A stretch of 64,000 bases of DNA, taken from Corynebacterium uropygiale. GTDB taxonomy: Bacteria; Actinomycetota; Actinomycetes; Mycobacteriales; Mycobacteriaceae. Positions 35,535 through 45,181 of the stretch are shown in pieces (position 1 is the stretch's first letter; each line of letters begins with the position of its first letter). Below the pieces are notes generated by a model that saw nothing but the letters and a program-made list of their open reading frames with translations, made no database searches and had not been told where the DNA came from. The stretch lies in the NCBI RefSeq assembly GCF_021568315.1, contig NZ_JAKGSI010000003.1:310001-374000 (forward strand), in the 5' to 3' direction. A program made the translations under genes and the position numbers.

Positions 35535-36995
35535 ATGGCCGGTGAGAAGAAACTGACCTTGGCCGAAAAAGTGTGGCGGGACCACGTCGTCGTTCATGGG
35601 GAGAACGGCGAACCCGATCTTATCTACATTGACTTGCAGTTGCTCCATGAGGTGACCTCCCCGCAGGCCTTCGACGGCCTCCGGCTGGCGGGGCGCCGCA
35701 TGCGTCACCCGGAGCTGCACCTGGCTACCGAAGATCACAACGTGCCCACAGAGGGCATCGTGCGGGGGAACCTCCTGGAGATCGGTGACCCCACCTCCCG
35801 GACCCAGGTGGAGACGCTGCGCAAGAACTGCGAAGAGTTCGGCGTGCGCCTGCACCCGATGGGGGATGTGAAGCAGGGCATCGTGCACACCGTGGGGCCG
35901 CAGCTCGGGGCCACGCAGCCGGGGATGACCATCGTCTGCGGTGACTCGCACACCTCCACCCACGGCGCCTTCGGGTCGATCGCGATGGGCATCGGCACCT
36001 CCGAGGTGGAGCACGTCATGGCGACGCAGACGCTCTCCCTCAAGCCCTTCAAGACCATGGCCATCGAGGTGAGCGGCGAGCTGCCCGAGGGGGTGAGCGC
36101 CAAGGACCTCATCCTCGCGATCATCGCGAAGATCGGTACCGGCGGCGGCCAGGGGCACATCATTGAGTACCGCGGCGAGGCGATCCGCAAGCTCAGCATG
36201 GAAGCGCGCATGACCATCTGCAACATGTCCATCGAGGCCGGCGCCCGCGCCGGCATGATCGCCCCCGACGACACGACCTTCGAGTACCTCAAAGGGCGCG
36301 AGTTCGCCCCGAAGGGCGAGGAGTGGGACAGGGCCGTGGAGTACTGGCGCACGCTCGCTACCGATGAGGGCGCCGAGTTCGACACGGTGGTCCATATCGA
36401 CGGATCCTCACTCAGCCCCTTCGTCACGTGGGGTACTAACCCCGGTCAAGGTCTGCCCCTGGACTCCGAGGTTCCTGATCCCGAGTCCTTCACCAACGAC
36501 AATGACAAGGCCGCCGCCGAGAAGGCCCTGCGCTACATGGATCTCACCCCGGGCACGCCCCTGCGGGAGATCGCTATTGACACCGTCTTCCTTGGCTCCT
36601 GCACGAACGCGCGGATCGAGGATCTTCGCGCCGCGGCTGCCGTCGTTAAGGGGCGCACGATCGCGAAGAACACGCGGATGATGGTCGTGCCCTCGTCGAC
36701 GATGGTGAAGGAGCAGGCGGAGGAGGAGGGGCTCGACGCCATCTTCACCGCATTCGGCGCGGAGTGGCGCACCGCCGGCTGCTCGATGTGCCTGGGAATG
36801 AACCCCGACCAGCTGGCCCCCGGCGAGCGTTCGGCGTCGACGTCGAACCGCAACTTTGAGGGGCGCCAGGGGCCGGGCGGGCGCACCCACCTCGTCTCCC
36901 CGGCGGTGGCCGCGGCGACGGCAGTGGCCGGGCACCTCGCGAGCCCCGCCGACCTTGATCCCCAGCCCAGCGAAGCGGCCGCGGCGGTCAGCTAA
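35535..36995 (+). CDS. leuC: 3-Isopropylmalate dehydratase large subunit
   Basis: 486 residues from the ATG at 35535 (AAGAGGTGA upstream, 35518-35526); the open frame back to 35367 crosses the control region. Aconitase-superfamily features: [19 protein letters not shown], a first [4Fe-4S] ligand in [10 protein letters not shown], and two more in [10 protein letters not shown] (the C-x-x-C pair), then [15 protein letters not shown]. It isomerises 2- to 3-isopropylmalate with LeuD. It is 24 nt upstream of leuD and divergent from its regulator ltbR. Confidence 0.97.
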   Translation: MAGEKKLTLAEKVWRDHVVVHGENGEPDLIYIDLQLLHEVTSPQAFDGLRLAGRRMRHPELHLATEDHNVPTEGIVRGNLLEIGDPTSRTQVETLRKNCEEFGVRLHPMGDVKQGIVHTVGPQLGATQPGMTIVCGDSHTSTHGAFGSIAMGIGTSEVEHVMATQTLSLKPFKTMAIEVSGELPEGVSAKDLILAIIAKIGTGGGQGHIIEYRGEAIRKLSMEARMTICNMSIEAGARAGMIAPDDTTFEYLKGREFAPKGEEWDRAVEYWRTLATDEGAEFDTVVHIDGSSLSPFVTWGTNPGQGLPLDSEVPDPESFTNDNDKAAAEKALRYMDLTPGTPLREIAIDTVFLGSCTNARIEDLRAAAAVVKGRTIAKNTRMMVVPSSTMVKEQAEEEGLDAIFTAFGAEWRTAGCSMCLGMNPDQLAPGERSASTSNRNFEGRQGPGGRTHLVSPAVAAATAVAGHLASPADLDPQPSEAAAAVS

Positions 36996-37019
36996 GAGCG
37001 AATCGGAGGAGAAGGAATC

Positions 37020-37613
37020 ATGGAGAAGTTCACTATTCACACTGGTGTCGGCGTTCCGCTCATGCGATCGAATGTCGATACGGACCAGATCATCCCGGCC
37101 GTCTACCTCAAGCGGGTGAGCCGCACCGGCTTCGATGATGGTCTCTTTTCGAACTGGCGGAAGAACGATCCGGACTTCGTGCTCAACCAGCCGTCCTACC
37201 GCAATGGCTCTGTGCTCGTGGCGGGGCCGGACTTCGGTACGGGCTCGTCCCGTGAGCACGCCGTGTGGGCGCTCATGGACTACGGCTTCCGGGTGGTCTT
37301 TTCCTCCCGCTTCGCCGACATCTTCCGAGGCAACGCCGGCAAAGCGGGGCTCCTCGCGGCGATCATGGAGCAGTCCGACATCGAGCTGCTGTGGAAACAG
37401 CTGGAGCAAGAGCCCGGGCTGGAGATCACGGTGAACCTCGGCGAGCGGACGGCGCAGGCGGGGGAGAACATCTACCGCTTCGAGATCGACGATTACACCC
37501 AGTGGCGCCTCATGGAGGGGCTCGACGATATAGGGCTCACCCTGCGCCGCGAGAAGGACATCGAGGCCTATGAGGCCTCCCGCCCCTCCTTCAAGCCGGT
37601 CATCCAGCCCTAG
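37020..37613 (+). CDS. leuD: 3-Isopropylmalate dehydratase small subunit
   Basis: 197 residues, family length. The swivelling-domain signature is intact: [17 protein letters not shown] near residues 17-33, and [20 protein letters not shown] followed by [18 protein letters not shown]. It pairs with LeuC. Ribosome site GGAGGAGAAGGA (37005-37016). In M. tuberculosis hupB follows leuD; here MutT1 follows directly in convergent orientation. A strong hairpin closes the operon. Confidence 0.97.
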   Translation: MEKFTIHTGVGVPLMRSNVDTDQIIPAVYLKRVSRTGFDDGLFSNWRKNDPDFVLNQPSYRNGSVLVAGPDFGTGSSREHAVWALMDYGFRVVFSSRFADIFRGNAGKAGLLAAIMEQSDIELLWKQLEQEPGLEITVNLGERTAQAGENIYRFEIDDYTQWRLMEGLDDIGLTLRREKDIEAYEASRPSFKPVIQP

Positions 37614-37638
37614 ATCCATCCCGCCCTGCGCACACGAC

Positions 37639-37677
37639 ACCCCGCCGCCACGATTCCCACAGGGCAGGCGGCGGGGT
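37639..37677. terminator. Bidirectional terminator between leuD and mutT1
   Basis: ACCCCGCCGCC (37639-37649) pairs with GGCGGCGGGGT (37667-37677), 11 bp without mismatch, between convergent genes. Confidence 0.7.
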
Positions 37678-37700
37678 GAATCGAAGCCGAGGGTGCGCGG

Positions 37701-38705
37701 TTACTTCACTGGCAGGGGGCTCGGGAGGTAATCAGCCCCGGTGAGATCCCCGTGGTGGAAGCTCAAGACCCAGGTGGAACCCTTCTTCGCCTTGATGGAG
37801 CGCTCGGGGAGGGGGAGGCGGCCCTGGTTGGTCAGCCAGGCGATCATGTCGGGGATGATGAGCCCCTGGCTCACGACGACGGACGTGCCGCCGGCGTCGA
37901 TGAGCTCAGTCATCGCCTGCTGGGCGTCGGTCATGGAGTGGAGCCAGGCCTGGTCGCCGTAGATGGGGTCCACGGTCACGTCCTTGCCCAGGGCCATCGC
38001 CAGGGGATCGGCGGTGAGCTGGCAGCGCTGGGGCTCGGCGGAATAGAGCCGATGAGGACGGTAGAAGGCCAGCAGGGAGACGAGCGCCTGGGCTTGACGC
38101 TGCCCCTTCTTGTCGAGGGGGCGCAGGTTGTCATCCCCCGCCCAGTTGCGCCGCTGGAAGGCGTGGGCGTGGCGGACGTAGAGGATGCGGCTTGTCGCGG
38201 GGAGGGTGAAACGCTTCTCCGCCTTGTCGAGCACCCCCGCGTCGATGTCGTAGCTGAGCAGCTCCCGGGCTTGTGCGGGGGGCAGCCAGCGCAGCTCATC
38301 GACCTCATTGTTGGGGGTGAATTCCCCTCCGATCACCTTGGCCGTCCAGTAGTAGACCACCTTGGTGCGCTGGCCTACGGGATAGTGCACGCGGCCGAGG
38401 AGCTTCCCCAGGCGAATGTCGTACCCCGTCTCCTCACGAATTTCGCGCGCGGCGGTGGCGACGAGATTCTCACCGGCGTCAACCTTGCCCTTGGGGAGGG
38501 ACCAGTCGTCGTAGTGGGGTCGGTGAATGACCGCGACCTCGACGCTCTCGGGATCATCAAGATCGCCGCGCCAGAGCACGGCCCCGGCAGCGAGCGTCGT
38601 TCGAGAGAACTCCTTGCGCGGCCGCACGGGGATGCTTTGGTGCCTTCCGGTGACATCAAGGTCCCCTGCACGGTCCTTGTCATATTCGTGCGGGCGTTTC
38701 GACAT
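37701..38705 (-). CDS. mutT1: MutT1-like Nudix hydrolase fused to histidine phosphatase
   Basis: 334 residues from the ATG at 38705; the frame is open to 38918 but without family similarity. The N-terminal Nudix domain (about 25-160) has the box [20 protein letters not shown] followed by TGY. The C-terminal domain (about 175-330) has the phosphatase RHA motif in [15 protein letters not shown], but the later His position reads VSQGLIIPD. Mycobacterial MutT1 with this layout hydrolyses 8-oxo-dGTP/GTP and diadenosine polyphosphates, protecting against oxidised nucleotides. It sits between leuCD and gpsA-ddl as in mycobacteria. The start lacks a clear Shine-Dalgarno. Confidence 0.87.
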   Translation of the reverse strand: MSKRPHEYDKDRAGDLDVTGRHQSIPVRPRKEFSRTTLAAGAVLWRGDLDDPESVEVAVIHRPHYDDWSLPKGKVDAGENLVATAAREIREETGYDIRLGKLLGRVHYPVGQRTKVVYYWTAKVIGGEFTPNNEVDELRWLPPAQARELLSYDIDAGVLDKAEKRFTLPATSRILYVRHAHAFQRRNWAGDDNLRPLDKKGQRQAQALVSLLAFYRPHRLYSAEPQRCQLTADPLAMALGKDVTVDPIYGDQAWLHSMTDAQQAMTELIDAGGTSVVVSQGLIIPDMIAWLTNQGRLPLPERSIKAKKGSTWVLSFHHGDLTGADYLPSPLPVK

Positions 38706-38799
38706 ACCTGTTATTGTCTCGCACGCGCTGTGCAGGTGCGAATCTGGCCGTAAGATGCATGTCAGCGAGTTCTTGACGTCTGGGAATGGAGGAGTATCG

Positions 38800-39798
38800 A
38801 TGCACAACGTCGCCATCATGGGGGCCGGATCCTGGGGGACAACGCTGGCGAAAGTCTTCGCGGATGCGGGCAACAGGGTGACTCTGTGGGCCCGGCGCCC
38901 CGAGCTGGCAGCCACCATCGAGGAGCAGCACGCGAACCCCGACTACCTCCCCGGCATCACCCTCCCCGAGCAGCTCAGGGGGACCTCCGACGCCGCCCAG
39001 GCCCTGCGGGGCGCGGACATCATCGTTCCGGCTGTCCCCTCCCAAACCATGCGGGAGAACCTCGCCCGGTGGCGGGAGGATATTCCCGACGACGCCACCC
39101 TGCTCAGCATCTCCAAGGGCGTGGAAAAAAGCACCTTCCTGCGCATGAGCGAGGTCATCGCCGACGTGACGGGCGCCCCCGCCGAGAGGATCGCGGTGCT
39201 CTCGGGGCCGAACCTCGCCCGGGAGATCGCCGAGGAACAGCCCGCGGCCACGGTGATCGCCTGCGTCGATGAGGATCGCGCCCGGACCGTCCAGAGCGCC
39301 TGCGCCACACCCTATGTCCGCCCCTACACGAACACGGACGTCGTCGGTTGCGAGATCGGCGGGGCTTGCAAGAATGTCATCGCGCTGGCCTGCGGTGTGG
39401 CCTCGGGGCGGGGTTTGGGGAACAACACCTCGGCCACGCTCATCACCCGAGGCTTGGCGGAGATCACCCGTCTCGGGGTGGCGCTGGGCGCCGAGCCGCG
39501 CACCTTTGCGGGCTTGGCGGGGCTCGGTGACCTCGTGGCGACGTGTTCCTCGACGCTTTCTCGCAACCGGACCTTTGGCGCTCGCCTGGGGCAGGGCGCC
39601 ACGGTGGAGGAGGCCGCCGAGGCCACGCACGGGCAGGTGGCGGAGGGCGTAGTGTCCTCGGCCTCGATCTATGAGCTGGCCCAGCATCATGGCGTCGATA
39701 TGCCGATTACCCAGGCGGTTTTCGCGGTCTGTCATCACGGCATGGACGTCGGTGACATGGTGCGGGCGCTCATGGGGCGGTCAAAGAAGGCGGAATAA
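38800..39798 (+). CDS. gpsA: Glycerol-3-phosphate dehydrogenase [NAD(P)+]
   Basis: 332 residues from the ATG at 38800 with GGAGGAG 5-11 nt upstream (38788-38794); the longer frame lies within mutT1. NAD(P)-binding [18 protein letters not shown] (residues about 7-24), [20 protein letters not shown], and [21 protein letters not shown] with the catalytic Lys. It makes sn-glycerol 3-phosphate for phospholipids. It is 24 nt upstream of ddl, an arrangement conserved in Corynebacteriales. Confidence 0.96.
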   Translation: MHNVAIMGAGSWGTTLAKVFADAGNRVTLWARRPELAATIEEQHANPDYLPGITLPEQLRGTSDAAQALRGADIIVPAVPSQTMRENLARWREDIPDDATLLSISKGVEKSTFLRMSEVIADVTGAPAERIAVLSGPNLAREIAEEQPAATVIACVDEDRARTVQSACATPYVRPYTNTDVVGCEIGGACKNVIALACGVASGRGLGNNTSATLITRGLAEITRLGVALGAEPRTFAGLAGLGDLVATCSSTLSRNRTFGARLGQGATVEEAAEATHGQVAEGVVSSASIYELAQHHGVDMPITQAVFAVCHHGMDVGDMVRALMGRSKKAE

Positions 39799-39822
39799 TC
39801 CGCACCTGTACACTTTCTAGCC

Positions 39823-40941
39823 ATGAGTAGCAGCACCACGCGTACGAGGGTTGCCGTGATCTACGGCGGCCGCAGTTCCGAGCACAACGTCTCGTGTGTG
39901 TCCGCCGGCGCGATCATGGCCCACCTCGATGCCGAGGCCTTCGAGGTCATCCCCGTGGGCATCACCGCCGCAGGCCGGTGGGTGACGGGGGAGAAAGACC
40001 CGGAGAAGCTCCGGACGGTGGATCGGGTGCTGCCGAGCGTGGATGATTCTGCCCCGGAGATCTATCTCTCCGTGAACCCTGAGCGCCGCGGGGAGCTGCG
40101 TTTCGTCGAGGACGGCTCGCTCTACGCGCAGGTGGACGTCGCGTTCCCCGTGCTGCACGGGCCCTTCGGGGAGGACGGGACCATCCAGGGCTTCTTCGAG
40201 CTCTCCGGGCTGCCCTACGTGGGTCCGGGTGTTTTGGCCTCCGCCTGCGGGATGGACAAGGAGTACACAAAGAAGATCATGCGTGAGGCGGGCATCCCGG
40301 TGACCCGCGACATCGTCGTGTGCGGGCGCACGGAGCTCACCGCGGAGGAGCGCGAGTATCTTGGCCTCCCGGTGTTCGTGAAGCCGGCCCGCGGGGGTTC
40401 GTCCATTGGGGTGTCCAAGGTGGAGGCCTGGGATGAGCTCAGCGAGGCCATCACTCAAGCCGCTCTGCAGGACCCGAAGGTCCTCGTGGAGGCCGAACTC
40501 ATCGGGGACGAGGTGGAAGTGGGGGTGCTGGAGTTCCCCGATGGCCGCATCCTCAGCAGCGTGCCCGCCAAGCTCAATGGCACAAACTCCTCCGAGGAGG
40601 GCTTCTACGGATTTGAGACGAAGTACCTCGACGACGTCGTCTCCGCATCCATCCCCGCCCCCTATGACGAGGAGACGACAACCCGCCTTCGCCAGCTCGC
40701 TGAGACCGCCTTCACCGCGATGAACGCGCGGGGGCTCGCCCGGGTGGACTTCTTCCTCACCGCTGAGGGCCCCATCCTCAACGAGGTGAACACCATGCCG
40801 GGCTTCACGCCCATCTCCATGTATCCGCAGGTCTTCGGCGCGACGGGCATTGACTACGCGGAGCTTCTCAGCATCCTCATCCGCCAGGCCGCAGAGCCGA
40901 AGAATGAGGAGCACGTGGAGGACACCACGCTGCGAGGCTAA
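39823..40941 (+). CDS. ddl: D-alanine--D-alanine ligase
   Basis: 372 residues. ATP-grasp ligase: AVIYGGRSSEHNVSCVSAG at the N-terminus (Ser/Glu/His contacts), LHGPFGEDGTIQGFFEL, KPARGGSSIGVSKV, RVDFFLTAEGPILNEVNTMPG with the Mg2+-binding Asp, Glu and Asn. It makes the D-Ala-D-Ala dipeptide for peptidoglycan. TACACT (39809-39814) lies 8 nt before the ATG, suggesting a separate leaderless transcript although gpsA is only 24 nt away. Confidence 0.97.
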   Translation: MSSSTTRTRVAVIYGGRSSEHNVSCVSAGAIMAHLDAEAFEVIPVGITAAGRWVTGEKDPEKLRTVDRVLPSVDDSAPEIYLSVNPERRGELRFVEDGSLYAQVDVAFPVLHGPFGEDGTIQGFFELSGLPYVGPGVLASACGMDKEYTKKIMREAGIPVTRDIVVCGRTELTAEEREYLGLPVFVKPARGGSSIGVSKVEAWDELSEAITQAALQDPKVLVEAELIGDEVEVGVLEFPDGRILSSVPAKLNGTNSSEEGFYGFETKYLDDVVSASIPAPYDEETTTRLRQLAETAFTAMNARGLARVDFFLTAEGPILNEVNTMPGFTPISMYPQVFGATGIDYAELLSILIRQAAEPKNEEHVEDTTLRG

Positions 40942-40953
40942 GCGGGCGAGTGT

Positions 40954-41922
40954 TTAGTCGCTCGTCTTCTTCGTGTGCTGGGAGATCGCCGCGCCGAGGT
41001 CGACGGAGACGCTCGCCGCCGCCTCCTGCGGCATGCTCACAGCCACCGTGGCGTCGCGCCCCAGGGCATACCATGTGGAGGCCGTGCTTCCGGGGGCGAG
41101 CTCGGTGTCCTCGAACCAGGGGATGTCATTGACCTGGTGCAGCTCCACGCCCGGCTGGTAGCTCGCGGGGAGCTCGGTCCCGCAGCGCAGGACGACAGGT
41201 TCCAGGCCGGGGGCGGTCCACACGGCGTCGCTCTCGGGGTGAAGACCGGTGTCTGTGTGCCCCGATTCCTTGAGCTCCTCCCGGGTGTAGACGCCGTCCG
41301 TGCCGAGCGTCTCCGGCAGGTGGGCGAGCAGCGCGCGGCAGGAGGCCGCGGAGCCCGCGGCGCGGGGAAGGGAGGCGAGGGGAGCAGGCTGGGGCGAGCG
41401 CGTCGTCGTGGGCATGTCCGCCAGGAGGCTCGTGATCTCCTCGGGGGGAGTATCGGCCCCACCTTGGTCATAGGTGAGCGCGACGACGACAGCCCGGTTG
41501 AGCGCATAGAAGGTCTTCATCTGGGAGCCGGGGGTGGCATCGCCCACGAGGAGCCAGTCGGTTCCGTCGATCTCCTGGAGGTCGGAGAGGGCCGTGAACT
41601 GGGCGGGCGGGGTCACCCCGCAGCGCAGGCTGATGGCGCGTTGCCCGAACTCTCCCCATGCTGCGGCCCCCTCGGGGGCCGGGTCGACGAGCTCGGCGCG
41701 GCGGTGGCCGTCGAGCGTCGAGGGGAGGGAATCGAGGAGCTGCGTGCACTCCGGGGTTTGGGCGTCGGGGGCGGGGAGAGCGGACATCCCGATGGGTTGT
41801 TGGCTTGCGTGCTGAAACACCATGCGTCCGCTGATGAGCACGCCGATGACGAAAAGAATCGCCAAGCTCAGAGAAATGAGCGTGAGCGTGCGGTTAAATG
41901 GTGAGGACGACTCAGCATGCAT
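40954..41922 (-). CDS. DUF3515 protein with duplicated domain
   Basis: 322 residues from the ATG at 41922; TACACT on the minus strand (41930-41935) ends 7 nt upstream. One N-terminal membrane helix (TLTLISLSLAILFVIGVLIS, about residues 12-31), then two similar extracytoplasmic units. Unit 1 (about 58-165) runs from CTQLLDSLPSTL through LRCGVTPP to TFYALNRAVVVAL; unit 2 (about 205-310) from CRALLAHLPETL through LRCGTELP to TWYALGRDATVAV. DUF3515 proteins next to ddl/thiL in other Corynebacteriales usually carry a single unit, so this looks like an internal duplication. Function unknown. Confidence 0.78.
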   Translation of the reverse strand: MHAESSSPFNRTLTLISLSLAILFVIGVLISGRMVFQHASQQPIGMSALPAPDAQTPECTQLLDSLPSTLDGHRRAELVDPAPEGAAAWGEFGQRAISLRCGVTPPAQFTALSDLQEIDGTDWLLVGDATPGSQMKTFYALNRAVVVALTYDQGGADTPPEEITSLLADMPTTTRSPQPAPLASLPRAAGSAASCRALLAHLPETLGTDGVYTREELKESGHTDTGLHPESDAVWTAPGLEPVVLRCGTELPASYQPGVELHQVNDIPWFEDTELAPGSTASTWYALGRDATVAVSMPQEAAASVSVDLGAAISQHTKKTSD

Positions 41923-41967
41923 GATTGTCAGTGTATCCACCGTGACCATCACGCCCGAGGAGGCCTC

Positions 41968-42915
41968 ATGACAGAACTGACGATTGGCGATATCGGTGAG
42001 CATCGCGCGATCGAGGAGATCCAGAAGGTCTCGCCCTCACGGCACAATGGCGATGACGCGGCGGTGCTCGGCCACGCCTCGCCGAACTCGAGGGTGGTGG
42101 TCACGACGGACATGCTCGTCGAGGGACGCCACTTCCGGATGGATTGGTCCACCCCGGAGCAGATCGGGCACAAGGCGATCGTCCAGAACTTCGCGGACAT
42201 CCAGGCCATGGGGGCGCGCCCGACGGCAGCGCTTCTCGCCCTCTCCGCCCCGCCGAGTACCCCCGTCTCGGTGCTCCGCGGAATCGCGCGGGGGATTGCC
42301 TTGCGCGTGGCGGATTTCTCGGCGGAGCTCGTGGGCGGGGACCTCACCTCCGGCGATCACCTTGTGCTCTCGGTGACGGCGCTGGGCTCCCTGGGCGGCA
42401 ACCTCCCGGAGCTCACCATCGACCGCGCCCGGCCGGGGCAGAAGGTCGTCGCGAGCGGGGAGATCGGGCACAGCGCGGCCGGGTTGGCGCTGCTCGAGCG
42501 CTATGGCACGGACTTCCCCCGGGAGTTCGCTCCGCTCGTCGCGGCGCATCGCACGCCCAGCCTCGTGCCTGGGCGGGGGATGGTGGCCCGCTCCACCGGG
42601 GCCACGGCCATGACCGACAACTCCGACGGGCTCACCGCGGACCTCGGCCTCATGGCGCAGCGCTCCCACGTGCGCATTGACCTCGACCCCGAGGCCATCC
42701 GCCCCTCCGCGCTCATGGAGGAGGCCGCGGCGCTCCTCGACGCCGACCCCTGGGAGTGGGTGCTCTGCGGCGGGGAGGACCACACCCTCATCGCCACCAC
42801 GGCCACCGACGTGCCCAGCGGCTTCCGCACCATCGGCTCCGTCCATAAGGGGCCGGAGGACATCACCATCGGGGGGCAGAGCCCCGCCCATCGCGGAGGC
42901 TGGGTAAGTTTTTAA
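41968..42915 (+). CDS. thiL: Thiamine-monophosphate kinase
   Basis: 315 residues from the ATG at 41968 (AGGAGG 41958-41963). HNGDDAAVL supplies the Mg-ATP aspartates, [13 protein letters not shown] the substrate/Mg site, [21 protein letters not shown] the glycine-rich block, and [16 protein letters not shown] the second acidic motif. It phosphorylates thiamine monophosphate to the diphosphate cofactor needed, among others, by IlvB in this window. It is divergent from the DUF3515 gene (45 nt) and 5 nt upstream of ung. Confidence 0.95.
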   Translation: MTELTIGDIGEHRAIEEIQKVSPSRHNGDDAAVLGHASPNSRVVVTTDMLVEGRHFRMDWSTPEQIGHKAIVQNFADIQAMGARPTAALLALSAPPSTPVSVLRGIARGIALRVADFSAELVGGDLTSGDHLVLSVTALGSLGGNLPELTIDRARPGQKVVASGEIGHSAAGLALLERYGTDFPREFAPLVAAHRTPSLVPGRGMVARSTGATAMTDNSDGLTADLGLMAQRSHVRIDLDPEAIRPSALMEEAAALLDADPWEWVLCGGEDHTLIATTATDVPSGFRTIGSVHKGPEDITIGGQSPAHRGGWVSF

Positions 42916-42920
42916 GTGTC

Positions 42921-43586
42921 ATGACTCAAGAATTGCCTGTTCACCCCAGTTGGCGTCCGGTGCTCGCCCCGGTGGAGGAGACGATCCACCGCCTCGGTGA
43001 CTTCCTCCGCGAGGAACAGCGCGCCGGGCGTGGCTTCCTTCCGGCTGGCCACGACGTGCTCAAAGCCTTCGAATACCCCTTTGATGAGGTGAAAGTGCTC
43101 ATCGTTGGCCAGGATCCCTACCCGACGCCGGGCCACGCCATGGGGCTCAGCTTTTCCACGCAGCCGGGGGTGCGGCCGCTGCCGAAGAGCCTCGTGAACA
43201 TCTTCCGCGAGCTCTCTGATGACCTCGGGATCCCCGAGCCCCAGGATGGTGACCTCACGCCGTGGTCTCGTCAGGGGGTGGCACTCTTTAACCGGGTGCT
43301 CAGCGTCCAGCCGCGGAAAGCTGGTAGCCATCGCAACCGCGGCTGGGAGGGCGTCACCGAGTGCGCCATCCGTGCCCTCGCGGAGCGGGACGCCCCGCTC
43401 GTGGCCATCCTCTGGGGGCGCGACGCCCAGTCCACCCAAGCCTTCCTCGGCAATACACCGTGCGTGTGCTCGCCCCACCCCTCACCCCTCTCCGCCCACC
43501 GGGGATTCTTCGGCTCGCGCCCCTTTAGCCGGGCCAATGCCATCCTCCGGGATCAGGGCGCTCAACCCGTGGACTGGCGCCTATGA
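42921..43586 (+). CDS. ung: Uracil-DNA glycosylase (family 1)
   Basis: 221 residues. Motif [18 protein letters not shown] contains the catalytic Asp and the uracil-pocket Tyr; LFNRVLSV and the minor-groove/His motif [21 protein letters not shown] complete the site. It removes uracil from DNA. It starts 5 nt after thiL, and its stop overlaps the next start by 4 nt (ATGA), so it is translated as part of the thiL-coaD run. Confidence 0.97.
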   Translation: MTQELPVHPSWRPVLAPVEETIHRLGDFLREEQRAGRGFLPAGHDVLKAFEYPFDEVKVLIVGQDPYPTPGHAMGLSFSTQPGVRPLPKSLVNIFRELSDDLGIPEPQDGDLTPWSRQGVALFNRVLSVQPRKAGSHRNRGWEGVTECAIRALAERDAPLVAILWGRDAQSTQAFLGNTPCVCSPHPSPLSAHRGFFGSRPFSRANAILRDQGAQPVDWRL

Positions 43587-45178
43587 CAGCGTCGGCCTCA
43601 TCCTCTCTCAACGCCCTCAACGCGGCGGTCCTCCATCAGTGGATGGCGCGTGCCCGTGATGAGCTCAACGCCCGGCGCGCGGAGATCAACTCCCTCAACG
43701 TTTTTCCCGTGCCGGATTCAGATACCGGCTCGAATATGGCCCACACCATCGACTCCGCGGTGGCCGCTCTGCCGGAGGAGCCGGAGGACCTTGCGGCCTC
43801 AGCGCGCGCCCTCGCCCAGGGGGCGGTGCGCGGAGCGCGGGGCAATTCTGGCCTCGTCCTCTCCCAGATCCTGAGGGCCGTCGCCCACACGGCGAGCCAG
43901 GGGCCGGTCGACGCGCAGACGGTCACAGAGTGCCTCGCCACGGCGGTGAAGCTCGTGGATAGCGCCATCGCCGAGCCCGTCGAGGGGACGGTCATTACGG
44001 TGTTGCGGGCGGCCGCTATCGCGGCGAGGGAATCGACGGAGGACAAGCACGGCCTGCTCACCACCCTCCGGCGCGTCGTCGCGGCGGCCCGCCAGGCCCT
44101 CGCCGCGACACCGAGCCAGCTCCCCGCTCTCCGCCACGCGGGCGTCGTCGACGCCGGGGGATCGGGGCTTCTCATCCTGCTCGAAACCCTCCTTGACGAA
44201 GTCAGCGGAGCAGCCTCCGCCGGGGCGGCGCCCAGTATCCCGTCGGCCCCCGAGCCCCCGGCGGCCGAGGCCGTGGGCCCCTCCGCGGAGATCGAGGTCA
44301 TGCTGAGCATCGAGCACGCGAACCTCGAGGCGCTGGAAGCGGAGCTGCGGCCGATGGGGAACTCGCTCATCATCGGGAAGTCGAGCATCCACGGCGAGGA
44401 CGCCCCCGCCACCATCCACATCCATAGCACCCGCGCGGGGGAGGTCATCGAGTGCTGCTACCGCCACGGCGCGGTGAGCAACCTCCGCCTGGAGGTCCTT
44501 CCCGCCGCGCACGTCCACGCACCGGGAAGGCTCATCGTCGCGCTCGCGCAGCCCGGGACGATCGGCGACCTCTACACCTCGGCGGGGGTGAGCGTCATCG
44601 AGCCCTCGGAGACCGTGGTGAGCGACATCATCGCGACCGTCCGTCGCGCCGGGGCCGCCGAAGTGATTCTGCTCCCCAACGGGCTGCTCAGCCGCCGTGA
44701 GCTCATCTCGGTGGAAAAGGCTGGTCACGCCTTCTCCCAAGCCATCACGCTCATTCCCACGCGGCACCTCGCCGATGGCATCGCGGCCCTTGCTGTGCAT
44801 GATGCTGATGCCCCGCTCGGTGTCGCCACCTTCAACATGACGGAGGCCGCCAACGCGATGCGGACGGCCGTCGTCGAGACCGCAACGCAGGCGACGTTCA
44901 CCACCGAAGGATCTGTGGCGGCGGGGGAGTACATCGCCCACTGGGGGCCGGAAACGGTGGCCACGGGGGAGGACCTCGTGGAGGTCATCGCTCGCGCGGT
45001 GCTCACGCTCTCGGAGGGCGGGCGCTGCGAGCAGCTCACCATCCTCCTCGACGCCGACCTCGCCGACGTCTGCACCGAGGACGCCCTCCGCGCGCGCCAC
45101 GCTCTCCCCGAGGACGTGGAGATCATGGTCTACCCCGCCCGGGGGCTCGCCTGCACGGCAGAAGTGGGGGTGGAATAG
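43583..45178 (+). CDS. DAK2/FakA-type (DhaL-like) kinase protein
   Basis: 531 residues. The N-terminal DhaL domain (about 10-200) has [17 protein letters not shown] with the conserved aspartates that hold Mg-[17 protein letters not shown], and [12 protein letters not shown]. The middle and C-terminal parts match the DegV-partner FakA/YloV layout ([17 protein letters not shown]...[27 protein letters not shown]). FakA phosphorylates fatty acids bound by FakB; no fakB is visible here, so that role is an inference. It overlaps ung by 4 nt and precedes recG by 3 nt, a neighbourhood conserved in actinobacteria. Confidence 0.87.
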   Translation: MTASASSSLNALNAAVLHQWMARARDELNARRAEINSLNVFPVPDSDTGSNMAHTIDSAVAALPEEPEDLAASARALAQGAVRGARGNSGLVLSQILRAVAHTASQGPVDAQTVTECLATAVKLVDSAIAEPVEGTVITVLRAAAIAARESTEDKHGLLTTLRRVVAAARQALAATPSQLPALRHAGVVDAGGSGLLILLETLLDEVSGAASAGAAPSIPSAPEPPAAEAVGPSAEIEVMLSIEHANLEALEAELRPMGNSLIIGKSSIHGEDAPATIHIHSTRAGEVIECCYRHGAVSNLRLEVLPAAHVHAPGRLIVALAQPGTIGDLYTSAGVSVIEPSETVVSDIIATVRRAGAAEVILLPNGLLSRRELISVEKAGHAFSQAITLIPTRHLADGIAALAVHDADAPLGVATFNMTEAANAMRTAVVETATQATFTTEGSVAAGEYIAHWGPETVATGEDLVEVIARAVLTLSEGGRCEQLTILLDADLADVCTEDALRARHALPEDVEIMVYPARGLACTAEVGVE

Positions 45179-45181
45179 CTC

